The position numbers were made by a program, and so were the translations under genes. The notes under the pieces were generated by a model that was not told the DNA's origin, ran no database searches, and saw nothing but the letters and a program-made list of their open reading frames with translations. Below, one piece after another: positions 1 to 10,392 of a stretch of DNA of 64,000 bases; within the stretch, counting starts at the first letter, position 1, and each line of letters opens with the position of its first letter. Origin of the DNA: Haliotis asinina (lineage: Eukaryota; Mollusca; Gastropoda; Lepetellida; Haliotidae); the NCBI RefSeq assembly GCF_037392515.1, contig NC_090280.1:61207504-61271503 (forward strand), written 5' to 3'.

Positions 1-747
1 AAACCCTATCCCTATCTAAAAGATATTCCTAACACATGAACTGATACATACCCAAGATGAGAAGAACGTTTCTTTTAGCCCCTGTGATGACAAGTGGCAG
101 GACAAGGGCGCCCACTAAGACACTCGGGCCGAACATCTTGCTGAAAGTGACTTACACAGGTGTTTTGCAGTGGATGGATAAACCGATATGTTAGGTCAGT
201 AAATGGGATTATCATAACGAATATGTGGCATGTCTGAGATAACAAATGAGCTCTTGATGACAATATGCACATCATACGTAGATCGTACTGTGGTTCGGCG
301 CTTACTAAAGAGCCAGTGCGATATCCGTGCGGAGGATGAGCGGAGATCGTACGGTGATAGTGCAGTTGCTGTGCGATGTTTTAAAACTACACAATAGTTA
401 GTTTACCTCACGATCAAAGTGCGGTCTCCGTGCTGTGCCCCCTACGATGCCCCACCTACGGCTACAGGCTTACGGTTACTCCACATTTGTCAAATTGTTC
501 GACAAAATCGTAGAGGCAACGGCGCAAGTAGAATCGTGCGAAAGATCTGAGGGCCGTCACACGACAACAGCTCGGAAATGGAAGTACGGGCTGTTTACGG
601 ACGCCGCAAACCAAACGCAGGCTAAATATGAACCAGGTGAAAGTAAATCAGATGTTCACGTATGGCAAAAACAAACATACATGGTTTTCTTGAATGTCCA
701 CAAGCTAACACTGCAAGGATAGTATGTACAGTTTACCACATGTATCT
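1..747. other. Unassigned intergenic stretch
   Basis: No domain, splice-bounded exon or clear repeat is visible. The part around 290-620 is more GC- and CpG-rich than its surroundings and carries a 95-codon plus-strand reading frame (435-722) with no recognisable protein features. It may be part of a DNA transposon, but I could not show terminal repeats. Confidence 0.4.
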
Positions 748-761
748 GAGAACAGTTGTGA

Positions 762-1003
762 GAGAGTGAGTTTAGGTTTACACCCCAACCACCAATATTC
801 CAGCTGTGTGGCGGCGGTCTGTAAATAACAGAGTTTGGACCAGACAATCCAGTGATCAACAACATGAGCATCGATCTGCCTAATTAGGAACCAAGTCAGC
901 GAGCCTGACCACCAGATACCGTTAGCCGCCTCTTACGACAAGCATAGTCGCCTTTTGTGGCAAGCATGGGTTGCTGAAGGCCTACCCCGGACCTTCACGG
1001 GTA
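762..1003 (-). mobile_element. Family-B SINE, full length, with target-site duplication
   Basis: The plus strand reads from a degraded GTGAG tail through TCTGTAAATAACAGAG and GATCAACAACATGAGCATCG to CGGACCTTCACGGGT. Because the simple tail is the 3' end, the element lies on the minus strand. It is flanked by a perfect 14-bp direct repeat (gagaacagttgtga at 748-761 and 1004-1017), so both ends are defined. It matches copies at 2256, 11317, 31874 and 60955. The class is inferred from repetition, tail and target-site duplication. Confidence 0.8.
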
Positions 1004-1017
1004 GAGAACAGTTGTGA

Positions 1018-1649
1018 CGGGTTGCAGTTACCACTCTTTTTCTTTTCTTTCATTAAATAACGCTATGGCATTCCTCCACTCTCCTCAAATGCACAATCAT
1101 TTGTTGATATCGCATGTACAAGCGGAAAGTGAAGGTCAAGTACACCTGAAAACAAAACCAGACAATAGCCTTGACGTCGATATCGGACTGATAAAGTACT
1201 TCAGCGTTCAGAGTATCGAAAAGACTCGTCATGTTACAAGGCCTCCGTAAGGCGGTTGATATGTTCATGGTGGTTTGTACAAACACTTTTTATAGCATTG
1301 TTCAGACGTTCAGATATGACGAAGATTAATTTTTTTAGGAATTACACCATTAGATTTGACCAAGCGTGCAAAACAGACCCTCACTGACTCAGAACTGACT
1401 CGCTCACTTTAACGCGTGCGTATAAGGGACACATAATAGCTTCTGTTCTGTTAATGGGTTCTGTGAACAATCAGTAACTTTATTACTCAAAATACTTCGT
1501 TTGTTAAAACTCTGACACGCATGATTAAAATGTTTAACGTGTTCTCAAGTTTGCCATTACCTGAAACCACGACATTCATAAAACGTAACAAAGTTAACTC
1601 ATTTGGTCTTCAGTAGCCCATACTTGCCATAAGTTTATTTGGGTAGTCA
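1018..1649. other. Gene-free stretch
   Basis: AT-rich DNA. I see no exon-like open stretch with splice sites and no recognisable repeat. Confidence 0.4.
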
Positions 1650-1758
1650 GGGCTCAGATTTCCGAAGCTCTTTTATCGCTAAGATAGTCGTAAGTGCCAT
1701 ATCTTAACATTAGCTTACGACTATCTTAGCGCTAAGACAACTTCGAAATTCTAAGCCC
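1650..1758. repeat. Foldback (MITE-like) inverted repeat
   Basis: The outer arms read GGGCTCAGATTTCCGAAGC and, on the opposite strand, GGGCTTAGAATTTCGAAG. Inside them GCTAAGATAGTCGTAAG pairs with CTTACGACTATCTTAGC around a short loop. The whole 109 bp can fold into one hairpin. The arms resemble those of the foldback at 26902-27005, suggesting one family of non-autonomous elements. Confidence 0.7.
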
Positions 1759-2255
1759 AGCCACGGAGACATAATCGTAGTATCTTATGTACGTAGGTCC
1801 ATGCTCACGATGTTAATCACTGGAGTGGTCAACTGACTGGTCAACATTCGGTTATCTACAGACTGAACAAAACACGATCTAAGCTACGCTATATGAGACA
1901 TGTTTCCTATAACACAGAAAAGCTTTGCTGTAAAACTATTTTTTTCCATTTAAACGATACATTTCCAATACAATACATATTCTTAATTATAATCGTATTT
2001 ATACATGTACATCATACGTAAGTAACAACTATATTTACCCATTTTCAGAGTTGTTTTAATTGAAAACGTCCAGACGAAACGCATAGGTATTGAGTTGTAA
2101 CATTATTTCTTAGTCATGGTGGATTTTTATCTCTGAAAGAGAAAACCCAAACCCTCTCCTTTAATTATGTTAAACGATGGCGTAGAACAGCCAGCAGTTG
2201 TTGCCTGTTTGTCTATACATCGTCTATACATCATTGCTTTATCGGTATGACTGAA

Positions 2256-2526
2256 AGAGTGAGTGAGTGAGTTTAGTTGTATGCCGCACTCAGCAATATT
2301 CCAGCTATGTGGTGGTTGTCTGTAAATAATCGAGTCTGGACCAGACAATCATGTGATCAACAACATGAGCATCGATCTGCGCAAATGGGAACCGATGACA
2401 TGTGTCAACCAAGTCAGCGAGCCTGACCACTCGACGCCGTTACTCGCCTCTTGCGACTAGCATAGTCGCCTTTTATGGCAAGCATGGGTTGCTGAAGGCC
2501 TATTCTAACCCGGACCTTCACGGGTC
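2256..2526 (-). mobile_element. Family-B SINE, full length, with target-site duplication
   Basis: The element begins with a clean (GTGA)n tail on the plus strand and ends at CGGACCTTCACGGGTC. It is flanked by tatgactgaa at 2246-2255 and again at 2527-2536. It is the least decayed family-B copy in the window and the best reference for the others. Confidence 0.82.
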
Positions 2527-2730
2527 TATGACTGAACAGAAAGCCTTTGTGACATTAAATACTAACCCACTCAGTCATCATGTGTTACTCTTAAGTTGAA
2601 TCTTGACTGTTGATTTTTCCCATTTAAATATGTGAATGTGATGTTTGAGATTTTAATGATCTTAAAAACACAAAATATGTTTCTCGCAGCGAATAGCTAC
2701 AAAAATGCTGCGACATTTCTCACTTACGCT

Positions 2731-2853
2731 CTCCCCACATGGACACAGTATGTGAAGCTCATTTCCAGTATCTCAGCTTTGATATCGCTGGAGTGTTGCT
2801 AGTCTAAAAGTGGCGTAAAACTAAGCTCACTCACTCACTTACTCACTAACTCA
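2731..2853 (+). mobile_element. Family-A SINE, 3' part
   Basis: CCCCACATGGACAC is followed by tgtgaagctcatttcc, a diverged GATATCGCTGGAGTGTTGCTA, GTGGCGTAAAACTAAG and then CTCACTCACTCACT. This is the body and tail of the tRNA-headed SINE; the Pol III promoter half is unrecognisable. Confidence 0.65.
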
Positions 2854-3308
2854 TTCCGTCTCCACTGACAAACATTACAGCCCCCAAAACAATCAGTAAT
2901 GTTATTTCAGATCTGAATATAGTGTTTTTTCAAATCTGAAGATTGTGTTCTCTTACTGAAAGTATTATTAGTTGTGGCCTTGAAGGGCACTAAGTATTCA
3001 ACATTCACTTAAGTGAGTATCGTATCTCCATACCATTCAACGAATATCATATCTGCTACTTTTCAGCTGCGTTTGAGGAAATACGGACTTTACAAGGGTC
3101 TTACAGCCCGTACAGACTTTCAAGACACCTTGGAAGTGAAAGTATTCAATAGCTTAACAGTTATGTATTTACCGATTTTACATTAATATTTGTGATGTTC
3201 TCGGTGCTGTTTCTGTCCATCGTTTACAGGTTCATAATTTCTTTTCACTCAATAGCCCTTGTTACAACAGGTTCATAAAATCATGAATAATTTATGTATC
3301 ATGGATCG

Positions 3309-3348
3309 TTTTAGTCACATGGCTGACACACTGTCGATGTGACTAAAA
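3309..3348. repeat. 12-bp hairpin downstream of lectin copy 1
   Basis: TTTTAGTCACAT (3309-3320) and ATGTGACTAAAA (3337-3348) are exact reverse complements around a 16-nt loop. A weaker version (TTTTAGTCACGC ... aATGTGACTAAc) stands at the matching place about 11893-11932 behind lectin copy 2. It is therefore part of the duplicated block. It lies just past the putative poly(A) signal on the gene strand. Confidence 0.5.
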
Positions 3349-3398
3349 TCTTACCTCACACACGCTCGAAAAACTCAACGATTAAGTGTATGTTCCAT

Positions 3399-3404
3399 TT
3401 TATT
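3399..3404 (-). terminator. Putative poly(A) signal, lectin copy 1
   Basis: TTTATT on the plus strand reads AATAAA on the gene strand. It lies in flanking sequence (gtgtatgttccattttattgc) that is conserved in the duplicate, where the same hexamer is at 11979-11984. This supports shared 3'-UTR origin. Confidence 0.5.
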
Positions 3405-3480
3405 GCGTACATCGGTAAGCTCACTGTTTGGAGTATTGTCTATGCTGTCAACCCATTGATGTTCTCGTCTTGATCAAGGG

Positions 3481-3657
3481 CGTTGAAGTAGCCAAGTGGA
3501 TAAAGCCTTCGCTCGCCACGTCGAAGTCCCCCAAACCCGAGTTCGATACCCAACATTATTACAATATGTGAAACCCATTTATGGTGTCCCCACCGTAATA
3601 TTGCTGAAAAATTGCTAAAAGCAGTGTAACCTCATTTACTAATCTCACTCATTTACA
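3481..3657 (+). mobile_element. Family-A SINE inserted at the stop codon of lectin copy 1
   Basis: A tRNA-like head (GTAGCCAAGTGGATAAAGCC; then GAGTTCGATACCC as B box) precedes the usual GTGAAACCCATTTATGGTGTCCCC and GTAATATTGCTGAAAAATTGCTAAAAGCAG body and a short CTCACTCAT tail. The flanks are imperfect direct repeats: cgtcttgatcaaggg (3466-3480) and cgtcctgatccggg (3658-3671). In the lectin duplicate the corresponding unsplit sequence (cgtcttcatcatggg) contains the stop codon, so the insertion hit the end of the reading frame. Confidence 0.75.
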
Positions 3658-3937
3658 CGTCCTGATCCGGGTAGTGGCAATAGTAATGTTTCGATATCTT
3701 GCACAGAGTACTGTCCCATAAATACTTCATGTCTCGCTCTTCATACTGAACACAGTTCTGAGGCAGCACAGTATAATCCGGTTCGTCGGGCAGCCAGTAG
3801 AACCTTTCTATGTCCCCGCCATCAGTCCACGTCCATTTAGCAGAGGCATTTGCTCTTGATGCCCCAACGAAGAGTGGTTTACCGCTGGCTGTAAGGATAA
3901 GTAAACGATACCTAGTTGAGGATTCACATTATCAAAA

Positions 3938-4041
3938 TGAGGGTGAAGTAGTCTAGTGGTTGAAGCTTTTGCGTGTGAAGCCAAAGATCAGAGTTCGACT
4001 CTCTACCTATGTACTGAAATTGTGCTAAATTCACTCACTTA
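3938..4041 (+). mobile_element. Old family-A SINE in the last lectin intron
   Basis: GTAGTCTAGTGGTTGAAGC (A-box region) and AGAGTTCGACTCT (B-box region) are followed by a degraded body and TTCACTCACTT. A shrunken counterpart occupies the same intron position in lectin copy 2 (about 12497-12560), so this insertion is older than the gene duplication. Confidence 0.6.
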
Positions 4042-4216
4042 TCCTAATGAAAATCACATGAATTTATATTCAGGGACACGAGCTATCCAGATCCCTCTAT
4101 CTAACTAAACTACTTTTCTGGATCATAAGATGAGGTCATTTCAAGAGTAGATGTTAAAGACACAAAGCATACCGCTATAGTAAATTGCGCTCACAAGGAA
4201 CTAGTCAGTGAAAATG

Positions 4217-4275
4217 GTTCTACGCCAGTTTTAGCAATATTCCAGCAATATCATGGCGGGGAACACCGGGTTCCG
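4217..4275 (-). mobile_element. Family-A SINE fragment, 3' half
   Basis: TACGCCAGTTTTAGCAATATTCCAGC and AATATCATGGCGGGGAACACC are the reversed 3' body of family A. Head and tail are missing. It lies in the second lectin intron. Confidence 0.6.
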
Positions 4276-5646
4276 CCATAACGAACTAAAAGGCAAGACT
4301 AAATACGGTTCGTTATAACCGACTGTTTTCATAGTCTCTAAGCACTATTGTCCACGTGTCATTGAAATGTGTAACGATTAGAAAGGAGAAGGTCTTACTG
4401 TGCGAGAGTAATGTGGCCCCTCTTTGTCAAATAGACGTTCCTTGCACTGAAGAAACGACATAACCAATTCGGTTCGACTATTCGGTGACTATCACTCAAA
4501 ACACTATGGTCATAGCAATCTGGTGTCACTTGTACGAAGGTGACACTTTGCATGTTTCCAGTATAAAATGTTGAAGAGGATGAAAACTCACTTTCCCTTT
4601 TGACTACTCTATCGAAGAAATTGTGTTTAGCAGGGCTGTCTATGTTGAAAAGTGTGCCACCGAGTTTTTCACAGTCGCGCTGGGCGTTTTCCCAATATCT
4701 CTTAATGATGGACTGTCGATAGCACAGTCCTTCAGTCTGGGCAAAACGATGACCCTTTAGGTGGCATTCTTCTTCTGCAACAAAACAGGAATGAGTAAGA
4801 TCAGCATAAAGAACTTCCTTGCAAAGGGTTAACCTTTAAAGGTTACAGTACCTGTAGTTCTTGATGCCGAATGACCATCAGTGGTTCCAATTACACACGT
4901 AAATGTACGATCCACACATACAAGTCTGATATTAATTTACAGAAATTTTAACTGCCAATATAAAATGCGCCAGGAGAGCAGTATACCTGATTTTCTTCAC
5001 CAGTCACATTTCGAAATATCTTTAAATAACCAGGGCACAATCTACTCATTGATTTCTGCGGAGTGTGAGAGAGTGAAATTTTATGCCGCTCTGGTATTAT
5101 TTCAGTATTATTTCAATGAAGGGGGATAAGAAAATGGATATTACACAACATACCAATGGTCTTCGACGTGACTAGGCAACTAATCCTACATACTAAAGTC
5201 TGTACTTCTATTGACAAAACGTAAGGTTGCAGCAGTTTCAATGACTGTACAACAGTATTAAGAGATAACGTTGTGAAGTTTGAGTACATGAGGTGAATGT
5301 TAACGTCACTTCATTGCTTTCCAATAAAACAATATTTTTACTGAAGCAAATATCACTGTGAGACATGGTGCAATAGCTAGATTATCACAGATGTCAATGT
5401 ATCAATTAAACAACACGTAACAACAATGTGTTATGGATATCCCCAGCAGCAATAGGTACGTCACCAGCATCTCAGCTTGAAGTTCCTTTAGTAATTCCTG
5501 TAGTTCACCCCATTTCCTTCTACGCATAGTTTTGCCAAATATTAATCATAAACAGAAAATAGAATACTTTGAATGAATTATAATTTACATGTCTTATTGG
5601 GATAATTTTCAAACTGTTTTAGAGGCATTTTAGAAGTTGCTAAGCT

Positions 5647-5814
5647 AAAGGTAAAGGAACAAGTTTTATGGATGATCAACTTCTTTATTTTCACAATGGC
5701 GACGTTTCGGTATGGACTCTCATGATTGAAAGTGGTATAAGAATCCATACAGAAACGTCGCCATTGTGAAAATAAAGAAGTTGATCATCCATAAAACTTG
5801 CTCCTTCACCTTTG
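5647..5814. repeat. Long foldback element, near-perfect 70-bp arms
   Basis: The left arm (5647-5716) contains AAGTTTTATGGATGATCAAC and TCACAATGGCGACGTTTCGG. The right arm (5743-5814) is its reverse complement with only a few changes, around a 26-nt spacer. It lies in the first intron of lectin copy 1 and is absent from copy 2, so it inserted after the duplication. Related arms recur near 34458-34616 and 56700-56760. Confidence 0.8.
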
Positions 5815-6487
5815 GGATAATTTTCAGCCCCAGTAAAGGATACAGCCACTTACAATGTTTCTTACGAGCAGTACGTGTTCGCAAATTGTGAACACCTTAT
5901 ACAGCAAATATTTTAGTTAACTATATTTATTCCAGCGGTCAGTAATGTTCATCACGTGAATTAGCGGCACTGTTTGCAACTGTGGTCATCATTTATCAAA
6001 ATTGTATTGAGAGAAAACGTGAACTTAACTTTATTTTTGGTTCCTGTGAGTGATGGATATTATCGAAAGGCTGCATGTGTACTAAATTTTAATACCCACT
6101 TTATGTTATGATGAATTCTAAACATACTCCTGTATTTATCAGAGTAAATTAGAGTTGCTGTTTGGAGATCCTTTGATAAATGTCTTGGTTTCTTTGTACA
6201 CACGAATGTTGACGAAACTTTTTGACATAACATATATTGATAACTGACTAATTACCTTTGCTGATCTGTTTCCTGTAATAACTGAAAGCTCCAGTCCTGT
6301 GCTCGTTTGTTATCTGAATGTTGCTAGAGGAAGGATAACATTTCTGCAAGGTGGGGTCATAAAAAGAAAGAGACGCAGGTGCTGTCCCCATCACACGCAT
6401 GTCCGCATTTCACCAGGGACATGGTCTTCGGAAGAGAATCGACATCATTGGTGATGGCCTGTTTCTTAACTACCATAAACCGGACCA

Positions 6488-7010
6488 CTGTAATGGGATG
6501 CATTACGATTCTACCTATTTGACCCTATCTGAAACTGATGTGATTTGGAGCAAAGAACAAGTCCAATGCTCTCTGCGGTGACACGCTCCTTCCTTAACAA
6601 TACTTTCGAAAGTTTTGCACGTTACTGAAAACATAAAATATTACTGATAACATACCACATACGAACGAATGAAACATGACGTGGAACGTCGTTAAATGCA
6701 CGGGATTTGGAGCGGAGATTGGTTTCAGCCAGCGTCGTCTCATTGTTGCTCTTCCCAGTCGTTTGTTTTCTCCTCCATGAAAGTGATAATTACACCATGT
6801 GAACAGTCCGAGAAGTCTAAATTATCTTCATAAACAGATCAGTTACGAGTTTTATGGATAACAACTTTCTTATTAAACCTTTATAGAGTATGGGCTATTT
6901 TGCAAAAGGTAGTTTAGAACAGATGCCTGAAGTAAGTGGCCAAGTTAACACTAGTGAGGCTAAACATTTGATGTGTAGTATATAGTGTAATGTTAGTTGA
7001 TGGACTACTT
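6488..7010. other. Upstream flank of lectin copy 1
   Basis: Sequence up to about 6785 matches 13444-13745 upstream of copy 2, marking the edge of the duplicated block. No signal-peptide exon could be identified. The rest shows nothing recognisable. Confidence 0.4.
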
Positions 7011-7100
7011 GGGATGGTGGGGTAGCCTAGTGGTTATGAGCGTTCACTCGTCACACCGAAGACCTGGGTTCGATTATCCACCTTGGTACAATTAAAGTGG
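7011..7100 (+). mobile_element. Family-A SINE, 5' head
   Basis: GGTGGGGTAGCCTAGTGGTT followed by CGTTCACTCGTCACACCGAA and GGGTTCGATTATCC is the Pol III A-box/B-box head. The sequence decays after the TGGTACAAT block. Confidence 0.65.
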
Positions 7101-7570
7101 ATGTTTGAATCTGAACTCGCCCATTGATAGATTATTTAGTAAATGCATCTGAACAAGTTTTCAGATATGTGTGGCGGATTTGTCGTTAGCTGTATATCAA
7201 CAACAGGACAAACAGGCATGTTAAACTCGCTAGGGACACTGGTTTCGCTTCATTCTACATGGCTTAATCATATTTATTTTCAGAAACCTGGGTTGATAAA
7301 CAAACATTTTTCTGCTTACACAAATACCGCCTCGACAACATAACTATTCCAAAATCGGGATGGTTACAAATAAACGAAAATAATTGATAGCTCCTGTTTT
7401 CATAGATGAAGCAGAGTAAACGTACAGGAATACATAATCATGCGAAACATGCCTAAGTATTTACAAATCGAGAAATCGATTGCTTTTAGTTATGAAGTGA
7501 TAAAAATATTTCAAATATATCCATTACAACATTTTTTGCTAAAAGATCACTCATTGAGTATGAATACTGC

Positions 7571-7778
7571 ACATGATACAGTGGAGGCGGATTGTTTCGG
7601 GGACTGCCGTGCACACGAGGATGCCACTTTGTATACATCTTAAAGGAACAACATACAGATCTGGTTTAAACATCACATGACACAATGGAGACAGATTGTT
7701 TCCGGGACTGCCGTGCACACGAGGATGCCACTTTGTATACATCTTAAAGGAACAACATACAGATCTGGTTTAAACATC
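7571..7778. repeat. Two tandem copies of a 104-bp unit
   Basis: 7571-7674 and 7675-7778 are nearly identical direct repeats (shared GACTGCCGTGCACACGAGG, CCACTTTGTATACATC and ACATACAGATCTGGTTTAAA). The few differences lie in the first 35 bp. Reading frames through it simply repeat the same peptide. Confidence 0.85.
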
Positions 7779-7782
7779 ACAT

Positions 7783-8729
7783 TATTCACATTGTGTGAAC
7801 ACTGTGTGCAACATTCATTATTCACAGTGTGTGTTCTCGTCCTTGTCGAGAACATTTTGAACATGGGACACCGTACTTCCTTTTTCAGCAGCAAACAGCT
7901 ATGTGTGTCATTTCAAATGCATTATTAAGTGCTGTAAGTCTGAAAACTGCCGTTAGGATTAATAGTTCTCAAAACTACCGTTGTTTTGTTGTATTTTGCA
8001 ATAAAAATGTGCGCAAATGATTTTAAGGTTCATTTAGAAAAACATAACCGTTTCATACCTCGTGAAAGTTCCTATACATGTCAGTGAGATGAAGATATGT
8101 CTTTTATGTTCCGAAACATGATGCATATTTTGCCTATCAAAAACTCCATGGGTAAACGCGTTGTTTTTATCCGGTACCGATGTTTAATTATCAACACACT
8201 AATTTTACTTGTCACAAGCTAAAGATGGATTTGAAAACTGGTGCCATCAGAAACTGCTGAAACACATGAATCAGTGTAAGCACGCTTGTGGGAGTCATCC
8301 CGTGTTTGAAAAATGGTAAAATAAAATATTGTTCCTGTGTTTGCTTCTCTATGACTTGCTTCATGTAATACTTTAATCTTAAGATACACCACGGCAGACA
8401 TGGTGTCTGAATGGGAAATCTGTTCTTAGGGCCTGATGTGAAGTTACCCAAGGGTGAATTCATAAACTTTTTGTGACTCGTGTCCTGAGTACATTGGGCC
8501 ACCTTCAGTTCTATATGCTGGATGTTTGTTAATACATCAACCTGAATCGTAGCATTATCTTAAAGTTGCATGCTTGCTTTTATACTATATACCTATAATA
8601 TTCTAGCTGCTACTGTCCTTTGTTGACAGATTTTACGTCGATATCCATCACTTGTTTCAGTCAAGGAATTTTACAGCATAAAACACGGTAAGCTGTATAG
8701 AAATTCTGTCGTCGAAGAACTGTATGATA
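7783..8729. other. Gene-free stretch
   Basis: A minus-strand frame of 96 codons (8212-8502) shows no domain features and no splice-site support. Nothing else is recognisable. Confidence 0.35.
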
Positions 8730-9590
8730 ACTTCATTATCACATTCTATTTTAAAGAACTGTTAGAGAGCAGGTAATATGTACAAGAAAAAAGTATTTTA
8801 AGACCTAGGATTTTACCCCTGTATAGAAATATAAATTTTATATTCATATCCATATTGTGTTTTTATGATTATTTGGACTCTTCCGGCACTGCAATCATTA
8901 TACAGTGGAAACTGTCAAAACCGGCATCTCTCCAATCCGGCAACTTGTCATATAATCTCCCTCCCTCCGTGGTTTGTACAATTACCATCAGCCCTATAAT
9001 CCGGCACATTGCTTATACTGGATTATATCTTCCGCCCCAGTGCCCACTGTACATTTATTCCATATATGTAAAGACTACGATCAAATGAGAGCACCACTTG
9101 CAATAACTGTACCCTTTGAAGAACAAATACCAAGTTCAGTAAACTGTTTCTACAGTTCAGAAACAATTGTTCATTAATAAATATTGAAGCTCCTCAAATG
9201 ACAACTGCTCAAAGATAGCAAGATACTGGTATACAGAAGGCTGGCATGGCATTGAGGTTGACTGGTTGTCATCCAGCAACTGTCAGCCGATGTACAATGA
9301 CTTCATTATCACATGTTATGTTTAAAAGTTGCTAGAAAGCAGGCACTATACACATGTAATACAGTATTGCAAGACCTATGATTTTACTCTTGTAGACCCA
9401 TTTATACGTATGTCATAATTATTTTCGTATGGCTATTTTGAACCTTCTAGCACAGTATATACTGTACGTTGTATCTAGAAGTGTACATGTCACGATCAAA
9501 GCCGAGCGCCACGTGAAATAACTATACCTGTCATTAAGCAAATACCAAGCTTCAGTAAACCGCATCCATGGATTACTGCTCAAAAAGCAT
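8730..9590. repeat. Diverged direct duplication of a 300-460-bp block
   Basis: 8730-9150 and 9297-9560 share ordered blocks: ACTTCATTATCACAT, AGAGAGCAGG/AGAAAGCAGG, AAGACCTAGGATTTTAC/AAGACCTATGATTTTAC, ACGATCAAA.G.GAGC.CCAC and CAAATACCAAG(C)TTCAGTAAAC. The first copy has about 110 extra bases near 8901-9035. Confidence 0.65.
8901..9035. mobile_element. Possible pogo/Tigger-type fragment
   Basis: CAGTGGAAACTGTCAAAACC, CAATCCGGCAAC and ATAATCCGGCAC resemble the CAGT...ATCCGGCA terminal repeats of Tigger-like elements. They interrupt a block that is unbroken in the neighbouring duplicate. No transposase is present. Confidence 0.3.
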
Positions 9591-9620
9591 CAGCAACTGA
9601 TGTTCGGGTGGTTGGTACCT

Positions 9621-10392
9621 TCAGGAAATCCTGGAACCAGACCGTAAGGATCTGGGAGGGTAGTATTTTTTAAGAACATTTGACAGGTAGATGGGGGCAA
9701 GTCCAATCATGCACTTGAACACTAAAAACAGTATTTTGTACTGGATCTTGTATCTGACTAGCAACCAGTGTAGACTGTAGCATACGGGAGTGATGTACTC
9801 GTATTTCTGGTGACGGGTTATCACCCTAGCTCCAGTGTTCTGCACGCGTTGAAGCTTGCCAAGTAGATGCTTGGATGTTCCAAACAACAGCGAGTTGCAG
9901 TAATCAAGTCTCGACGTGATTAGGGCTTGGATAAGAGCTGAGGTGGTCTTGATAAGTGAGTGAGTGAGTGAGTTTTACGCCGCTTTTTAGCAATATTCCA
10001 GCAATATCACGGCGGGGGACACCAGAAAATGGGCTTCACACATAGTACCCATGTGGGGATTCGAACCCGGCTCTTCGGCGTGACGAGCGAACGCTATAAC
10101 GACTAGTCTACCCCACCGCCCCGGTCTTGATAAGAGCTGAGGTGGTATCTCGAGATACCTCCTAATCATGCTGATGTTATGAATATGGAAATACGCACGC
10201 TTGCAGACGCTATTGATATGCGATTCCATGTTCAGGCATGAGTCGAATATTACACCCAGATTCAGGACTTCCTTGCTTACAGAGATCGTACAATCACCAA
10301 TACCAATGCGGAACTCTGGAAGGGAGAGAGAATTTTTGCTTCTTTTAGAGCAGAATACTAGAAGCTCTGTTTTCCCTCATTCAGTTTCAGGA
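9621..10392 (-). mobile_element. CR1/Jockey-like LINE fragment (3' end of RT domain)
   Basis: Read on the minus strand, the sequence gives the C-terminal RT and thumb region of a non-LTR retrotransposon. In order: LNEGKTELLVFCSKR, LGVIFDSCLNMESHINSVCK, FHIHNISMIRRYL, then after a SINE interruption LQRVQNTGARVIT and SLHWLLVRYKIQYKILFLVF. The catalytic core with YADD would lie upstream and is missing, so this is a truncated, dead copy. The exact subclade is not certain. Confidence 0.75.
9957..10122 (-). mobile_element. Full-length family-A SINE nested in the LINE
   Basis: 166 bp. On the element strand it starts GGGGCGGTGGGGTAGACTAG, has a B box in GGGTTCGAATCC, and ends AAAGCGGCGTAAAACTCACT with a CTCA tail. 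The host LINE sequence ggtcttgataag is duplicated on both sides (9945-9956 and 10123-10134). The insertion is therefore younger than the LINE and well preserved. Confidence 0.88.

Larger units (their letters stand above)
3653..6487 (-). pseudogene. PAN/apple-like + C-type lectin gene, copy 1, frameshifted
   Basis: Three exons on the minus strand: 6487-6256 (PAN-like), 4774-4592 and 3888-3653 (C-type lectin domain, CTLD). All have AG/GT borders and phase-1 introns, matching the copy at 12224-13443. The lectin exons are open and carry CTLD landmarks: WENAQRDCEKLGG, WTWTDG, WLPDEPD, NCVQY, LWDSTLC and CHYP. EPD stands where EPN or QPD would predict sugar specificity; the WND calcium motif is absent, so sugar binding is doubtful. 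The PAN exon keeps KCGHAC.GDSTC but has one extra A in the run near 6361-6365. That shifts the frame just after CVSFF and gives a stop. The first exon (signal peptide) was not found. The terminal residues DQDV and the TAA come from an insertion-duplicated target site. A sequencing indel could mimic the frameshift. Confidence 0.72.

Noticed and set aside
435..722. 95-codon frame in a GC-rich patch
   Set aside because: No domain, signal peptide or splice support. The patch looks repeat-like and the frame ends just before a SINE.
7021..7080. tRNA-gene-like A/B boxes here and at other family-A sites
   Set aside because: They continue into the fixed SINE body and CTCA tail, and the cloverleaf does not close. 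They are SINE heads, not tRNA genes.
8212..8502. 96-codon minus-strand frame
   Set aside because: No recognisable features and a second frame is open over the same bases. Probably chance.
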